Assembly (NCBI GenBank): GCA_023375675.1
Contig: JALQBC010000005.1
Location: 1-64,000 of the forward strand
Source: Cytospora piceicola
Lineage: Eukaryota > Ascomycota > Sordariomycetes > Diaporthales > Cytosporaceae
Length of the DNA stretch: 64,000 bases
Reading direction: 5' to 3'
The notes beneath the pieces are model-generated. The model ran no database searches. It had not been told where the DNA came from and saw only the letters and a program-made list of their open reading frames with translations. Shown piece after piece: positions 58,285-64,000 of this stretch (its first letter is position 1; the number at the start of each line of letters is the position of its first letter). A program made the position numbers and the translations under genes.

Positions 58285-60610
58285 GTTGGACCTGGGTTGG
58301 TGATCGTGGCAATGGATCCCAAGTCCCGGAATCTCATAAATGGAGCATCAGCAAGGAGGCATTACTGACAATATTATAACAGGTTGAGAGATTTGGGTCT
58401 GAGTAAGGGAGCCCGAAGTATGAGGAAGTGATGGGGGGGCCATTCGGGGGCCGGCTCTGGAGTCCAGAAGAAGGATGCATGGCCTGCATGGCGACCATTC
58501 CTAACTGGTCTACGACGCCCTCGGAAGCTTCGCTTATGGCTGCAGGGAACAAGTAAGTACTTGAGCAGGGGGCAGACAGACGAATCATTTGTCTTGTAGC
58601 ACAGTGGTTTTTGCTGTGTGAGTGTGCAGTAATCAAATGGCTCTGACAAACCCCCCGGTCGTTGTTGTCAGAATCTTTGTATTGGTTGGGAATAGTTGTA
58701 TTCTGTGCGTCCAGTTATCAGGCCAGGTGGAATCGAACTTCGTTATAACCTCATTTATGTAGGGTATCCCAGTCGCGAGCAGGCAACAAGACTGTGGGCC
58801 AGTTTGGACACCTTCTGCTGAGGGTTGCCCAGGTGAGCCCTGGTCTTTCGGGGCAAAGCTCCCTGAAATAGAAGATCCTCCGAGCTCTAGCCGTTCAGCT
58901 CTCCTGCACTTCATTCCTTCAACGAACCGGCATCGCAGTATCTCAGGTGCGAACTTGTGGATCTTGGTCAGATCATTACATGCACGCATCTGCAGAGCTC
59001 GGTACGAATTATATTAATCCTGGGATAATGTGGAGCTCTGTAAGATGAATGGCGGAATCTTCCAGCCGGTCTCAAACCCCCAGCAATAAAGTAGATGTGC
59101 TCTACAATCAAGCATGTGATTAATCCATTGTGATGAGGCATGTGCCATGTATCCCGAAATCAGGAAGCTGTTGTGGAACAGGACACTGGATCACTTGCTT
59201 TTTGCCATTTCATCAGCGAAGCGGCTATGCCGAAGGCTCCCTGTATTACCTAGGTACAAGACTCACCCTGTATACTAATCAGCTGGAGCTCCAAGTTCTC
59301 CAGACCTCCAGCTTATCGCCTTTCAAACTTATCGACCATCGCCGATAAAAAGCTTAAATCGGTGGCTTTTCAACGGCTGGCGTCATCTTCATGTTCCGTT
59401 AAGGCCCTTACACTAACAACACGGGTCATTTCAGTGCCTATACTCCAGGGAATATGTATGATAACGGCAGCTGTGGTGTTCTGTATTCAGCTTGGCTCAA
59501 AGGCATGGTGGTACCTACCTAGGTATTCAGTGCATTAACCGCCTTCGGACATGCATATCTGTCAACCCCCCTGCTGACAGTGCGAAGAAACTTGTCACTC
59601 GTCCTTTCGGGACACAGATTGAAAGGGCCTTCACGCAGGACGTTACAACAAGAACGTCGTTGTCCACATGCCAGTATCCACACTATCAGTCTCAAGGGAG
59701 AGCAGGATGACAGATATAGCGGCGCATCAAGCATCTCGAGGAGACTGCGTCAAGAGACGGGTAGACCTACCTACTTAGGTACCTACTTATTGGATACTAG
59801 CTAGGTCCTCAACTAGGTACCTAAGTGTGTACTTTCCTGTATGGGAATCCAATGAGCCGTCAACTGGTAGCCCACCAGCTCGGGTCTGGACATATAGCGG
59901 GAGTTTCCACGTGGTCTTGATGGCACTCAGCCCTTAATAGACTTCTACACCACTGTTACTCAGATACTTACAGACCAGACTGGGGGCATCATTCAAGTTC
60001 CAGTACGAGACAATGTTGCTGGGCTAATACTCACCCTGGTCGCCATATGTAACCAGCCGGGATCGCACCTACCAAGGCAGCCATGCTCCCACATGTGACC
60101 ACACTGTCGGGCCTCCAGCATCAAAGCTTCCCAGGCGCGCACCGGAACTGGCTGATGACCACTCATACTCCTCATTTACAACTTAAGCCAAAGCTGGCGG
60201 GGCAAGGACTTCAAAAACCCAAAACATGAGAGCGATAGGTAGTATGGAGCCCAAGATACTGAGGCTTCGACGTTACAAAGTCGAATCTACTTCACACATC
60301 AAGTATGACGAGGCGATAATATTTTGGCGCCAAGAGGAAACAAAGTAATATTCAGAGATCATCAGTCCAATCGTGACGTAAAAGGAAAATCGTGACGGTT
60401 CGTTAGGCATAAATACATGTCGCAAAGTCAGATTCGAATGGTGACGTTGGTCGAAAGAGACACACTGAGACAATGAAAATAGGGACGACAAACCCTCCGT
60501 GTACTCATAGCCCATCCATTTACAAAAGTAGAAAAGTATGAAATATCTTGACTGGGAAAAACATGGGGACGCCACACCACTTCTCACGTACCCTCCATGA
60601 CTGCCGGCAT
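58285..60610. other. Intergenic, 2.3 kb
   Basis: No supported gene. Contains a dense set of TAGGTACCTA-type words at 59765-59825 and short unsupported frames. Confidence 0.5.
59765..59825. repeat. TAGGTA/TACCTA motif cluster
   Basis: Within 61 bp there are at least six copies of TACCTA or TAGGTA, some forming the palindrome TAGGTACCTA. Similar words occur at about 280-310, 23815-23840, 51790-51880 and 59515-59525, always outside genes. Seen directly; origin unknown. Confidence 0.6.
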
Positions 60611-61905
60611 TCAGATTCCTCTTTTCCCCGTTTTCTGACAAGTGCGCTTGCCCACATGTCTCTTGAGATTGTCCGCCCTGTCACATTTGTAGCCACAGTC
60701 GCGGCATTGGTACACTTTTTCGGACAGGTAGGCCCATTCGGGCTGTTCGCTTGCCCACCGACGATGATTGGAAAGAATGTGGCGTTCCAATTCCTTCTTC
60801 TGCGATAACTTCTTGTCACAAGCATAATGAGGACACTTCAGCGGTGGGTCGTGAGTACGATAATGCTTACTAAATAGGCAAACCAAAATCAACGTCTGCG
60901 ACAGCTCACGTAAGTAAGGGGTCTGCATCGAGGGTGGACTCACTTGAATAGGTGACGTTTTGGGTAGGTTTTACCACAGATATCGCAGACAAAGAATTCT
61001 GTATCAGAAGAGGAATTTTGGGTGGGAGAGGTTCCATCTATGAAAAGGGAGCCACCTGAGGGCGAAAAACAATCCATAGGTACTTGTTGTCCAAAGGTGA
61101 AGTGAGCCAGTGTTGTGTTGGAGGGGTCTTCGTTCATGTGGTACTGGGAAAGAGTTGTTGGGAATTTAGACATATTTTTGAAATCAAATCCACCCTGATG
61201 TTCCGCGTCGTTGGTATAAGTACCCAGAAATCTGGCAGAACTATGCTGCAAGAGGCTGCTGTCAAAGTCGCTGCCTGAATCTGGAGGCCGTGGAGGCTAA
61301 AGCCCATTGCCTTGGCTACCATTCGGCTGGCTGAATCGAGCGAAGTTTCCCGGAGTGACACCGTCTCCGTTAGAGGAATCCACGGGCAAGATTCCGTTGT
61401 TGGGATTTGTCAATGTCATGTTACTCCCATCCTCGGTAAATCCAGTCCCATTGTGTGTGCTGTCGTGCACCCGGGGCAGGTGAAGTTTGGAAGGGTCACA
61501 AGAGCTGATGGTGTCAAGCCGCCCAAACTGCGGGTTGATACACGAAATCCTCTCGTCCGGGGTGAAATCGTAGTAGGGGTCCGACCCGTCTATCATTGGG
61601 TTTGGTATGCAACCTGGAGGCCGTCTCTTGAGCATCCTGATAGTTCGACTTGTGACAGGTTTGGCAGATGACCTGATCAAAATCCGGATATTTTCCGAAT
61701 CAGACCCGCAGTAGTACGCTTCTGGGCGTACGAGTGTTCTGCTCGCAAGGACTAGGATTATGAATTTATCACTTTTAATATTCTCATGGTTTCTGAGGCT
61801 TGACCTACATATTTCAAAACAATGTGCTGCAAGAGCCTCGTACTGAGCAGTAGGTTTCGAGGAGTTACTCCCTGTCTCGACTGTTCTTACAGAACTCCCC
61901 TATTC
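60611..61905 (-). CDS. C2H2 zinc-finger protein, gene model incomplete or broken
   Basis: Two minus-strand coding blocks joined by a 74-bp intron: about 61905-60944 and 60869-60611. Splicing completes three tandem fingers. The first is CDICGKTYPKRHLFNKHYRTH (C-X2-C-X12-H-X3-H, across the intron). The second is CPHYACDKKLSQ with ELERHILSNH. The third is CRDCGYKCDRADNLKRH ending in Cys (C2HC). These bind DNA, so a nuclear regulator is likely. The upstream block has a helical segment, QYEALAAHCFEICRSSL, of the kind that precedes zinc-finger or Clr5 regions in fungal regulators, followed by low-complexity sequence. Two problems remain: an in-frame TAG at 61297-61299, which would need a 39-bp intron to skip, and no ATG that opens the upstream block. 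The gene may be intact with unseen exons, start after the TAG, or be degrading. Confidence 0.6.
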
Positions 61906-62894
61906 ATGCAGCAAGAGTCATTGGAAAATATCTGAGGAGTATGTTATGGGGTTCGAGGTATCTGAGAATGGTTTTTTTATCGGTTCAAAGAGGCGCGACG
62001 CAGGGACCATGACGTGGGGAGGAGAGAGGGTCTAAGCCTAGACGGACCAGACATGTGGAACTTTGGTCAAGGAACTCCGGAGACAAAGTAATAAGTATTC
62101 CATCATCTGAGTTGAAGTGGTCTCCTTGAATCTTTACCTGCGGATGAACCTCGCGAGCTGTTCAGCCCCTGCCCACGTCACGGTCAGGCTTTCATGCAGG
62201 CATTGACACTCGACATGTGTGAGGCCCACTGACGTCGGGCGTTGCTTACCTGCCATAGGGTCTTGGTTAAGTCCCAATCCATTGATTGGCCAATGGGAGA
62301 ATGTATTATCTTGTCCTGTCACTGGGCTAGTACATGAGTTGGCCTCAAGCATTAGCTTCCTGATGTAACTCAGCTTATCCGCAGGACAGGCAACAAGGCA
62401 TATCCCACGGCTGCACGAGAGACGGACTCGGGTTTCTACCACCGTTTTCCGGTCAAGTGTTGTGCGTCGAACAACGCCATGGATTAACCAACAAATGCAT
62501 TTTTCCAGTAGGCCTCAGTAGGCCTCGGTAGGCCTCGGTAGGCCTCAACCCACAATCGGAAGTAGAGTGGCACAGCATCGACTTGATTGGAATCAACGTG
62601 GCGCAATGGTATGCCTGATGCCTCAACACTCCCATGATTCCTGAAAACTGCTTGGTCTACACTCAAACACGGCCCAACTGACGACCACAATCGCGAAGCC
62701 ACAAGTAGGAAGTTCATATGTTCCTTTGGACCGTGAAAAGGTAAAAAGTATTTATGTGTCTCGTGCTGCGTCCTGAGAAAAAAAATGTGAGCATAGCCCC
62801 AGCGCAACACACATCATACTGTTAATGGAAACATCCCGAGGTCTCAATAAAAGTCCCCACACACACGATAATCCACCACCAACCATCAACGACC
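61906..62894. other. Intergenic with a 10-bp tandem repeat
   Basis: Between two divergent genes. Noncoding, except for frames without support at 62134-62442 and 62484-62810 (minus). The repeat at 62508-62547 lies here; the last 60 bp (CAATAAAAGTCC onward) look like a 5' UTR. Confidence 0.5.
62508..62547. repeat. Four 10-bp tandem repeats, GTAGGCCTCR
   Basis: Four consecutive 10-bp units (GTAGGCCTCA, GTAGGCCTCG twice, GTAGGCCTCA), each centred on the StuI palindrome AGGCCT. They lie about 350 bp upstream of the gene at 62895; the exact helical-turn period is notable. Confidence 0.85.
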
Positions 62895-64000
62895 ATGCCA
62901 CATGCCACGGCTTCAGACAGCGCTTTACCTGCAGCGCCAGTTGAGGTGAGAGGGAAGCTCCGCAATCGTTTCTACGAGCCGATCATCCTACTTCTCGCTC
63001 TTAACAAGGCCTGGATGCACAACGTTGCGCCAAAGGTGCTGGGTCACGAGCCCGATGGGACTGCCCATACCAAAGAGCAGTTGTTTCGTGACTTCATGAA
63101 CAAGCTCGCTCAGATTTGCGATAACAAGCCCAGAGGAAGCACTGTTACCGCCGCCGCCGTCCTTCAGTATCCCGACTGCGTAGAATATCGCTTTGCATCA
63201 AACGAACGAAACGAAAAGGATCTGGAAAACATGAAGAGCTTCATTGAAGACATCCTCAATTCTCTACAACCATTGACCGAGGCGAGGAATGGAGAGGTGA
63301 GGGCCATAATTCTCCGGAAGATTGTTGCATTCAACCGACCTCGACTGCAAGCCTATGTGAGGGCAATCCAGACTCATTCGCAGGATTGCCTCGAGCTACC
63401 GGCGGACAGTGTCACAACTCAGGTCAGAGAGACCCTCAAGAATCTTCGGGATTTGTCCCTCAAAGCAACGGACAAAGAGGTCAACCAGGCTGCTTGTGAG
63501 TACAATAACTTTCACTTGGTTCAGTAGCAATCTTCATTTGCTTGTCAAGGGCGCAAGGACATGTGACTGACAATCCAGAAGTTTTCAGCAGTTGCACATA
63601 TCTCACCGAATTCATCAGGAAGCTGTCGAAATCAGAAATATACGCAATGTTCCGCGACAAAGCCCTCAAGGAAAACGGCCAAGACTCACCTTGGGGGAAG
63701 TTACGTCATGCAGCAGGACGGCTCCTGTCATACTTTCAAGCCGTCAATACGCTTCTTCAAGCTCGAAGGCGTTGGGATTGTCTCTTTCACGAATTCAGAG
63801 TCAAATGCTTGTCATCCTCCACTGCAATCTCCAATCCCATCAGCCGCAAAAAGGTTACCGGCAGTGACATCATTGGCCGAATGACACCGGACCAAGGAAA
63901 GGCGGCGGACTTCAAGCGCAGGCTTCACGACTTGCAACTCAAGTTTGATGTGGATGGCGAAATCCAGGAAAAGGTCCAAACAAAGAACTTCCAACCGATC
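62895..64000 (+). CDS. 5' part of an unrecognised gene, cut by the window end
   Basis: Two exons are visible: 62895-63495 and 63582 to beyond 64000. The joining intron (86 bp) has a GTGAGT donor and an AAG acceptor; using the nearer CAG would create a stop. The start context is good (CGACCATGC). The visible 340 residues are basic and helical, without a signal peptide or named domain. Stretches that look conserved are KLRNRFYEPIILLLALNKAW, FMNKLAQICDNKPRGSTVTA, FIRKLSKSEIYAMFRDKALK and WGKLRHAAGRLLSYFQAVNT. The last frames contain SGSDIIGRMTPDQ-like polar sequence (exact: TGSDIIGRMTPDQ). It may be a large fungal protein of the type found in lineage-specific families; the rest of the gene is needed to name it. 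Confidence 0.75.

Overview
The window is nuclear DNA of a filamentous ascomycete (Pezizomycotina). Most multi-exon genes carry short introns of about 50-115 bp with GTRNGT-like donors. The gene content is typical of this group: Zn(II)2Cys6 and Clr5 regulators, a Dal5-type transporter, Gal80-like and DUF3632 proteins, a HET-domain remnant, spherulin-4, cutinase-fold and cupredoxin secreted proteins. The mix of secreted hydrolases and small Cys-containing secreted proteins suggests a plant-associated or saprotrophic lifestyle; the species cannot be named from sequence alone. Exon structures were checked by adding exon lengths (all multiples of three) and by continuity of conserved motifs across junctions.

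Region 1 (about 1-12 kb) looks like a small catabolic cluster. A broken fructosyl-amino-acid-oxidase-like pseudogene (-) is followed by a Zn2Cys6 activator (+). A Dal5/allantoate-permease-like MFS transporter (-) and a 9-exon 5-oxoprolinase/hydantoinase gene (+) are transcribed divergently from a shared 0.9 kb promoter. A plausible reading is uptake and ATP-dependent opening of 5-oxoproline or a related lactam under a local regulator.

Region 2 (about 12-16 kb) holds two small predicted secreted cysteine-containing proteins (117 and 174 aa). Region 3 (17-31 kb) holds an F-box-like protein, a Gal80-type oxidoreductase, a DUF3632 protein, an unrecognised 233-aa protein, the housekeeping clamp-loader subunit RFC3, and a 1305-aa Clr5-ankyrin protein.

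Region 4 (31-56 kb) is gene-poor but rich in secreted enzymes: a phosphoesterase-family acid phosphatase, a spherulin-4/GH135-like protein, a pepsin-like aspartic protease, a CE5 esterase and a cupredoxin. Between them lie two unrecognised proteins of 304 and 562 aa, a two-exon 80-aa protein, a single-pass membrane protein, a HET-domain relic, and a 182-bp MITE-like element with perfect 43-bp inverted repeats. Region 5 (56-64 kb) has a decayed short-chain dehydrogenase, a second single-pass membrane protein, a C2H2 zinc-finger gene whose N-terminal part has an in-frame TAG, and the 5' part of an unrecognised gene that runs off the end.

No rRNA, tRNA, CRISPR, prophage or autonomous transposon was found. 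Three pseudogenes, the MITE-like element and several short tandem repeats point to an evolving accessory segment rather than a syntenic core, with RFC3 the one clear core gene.
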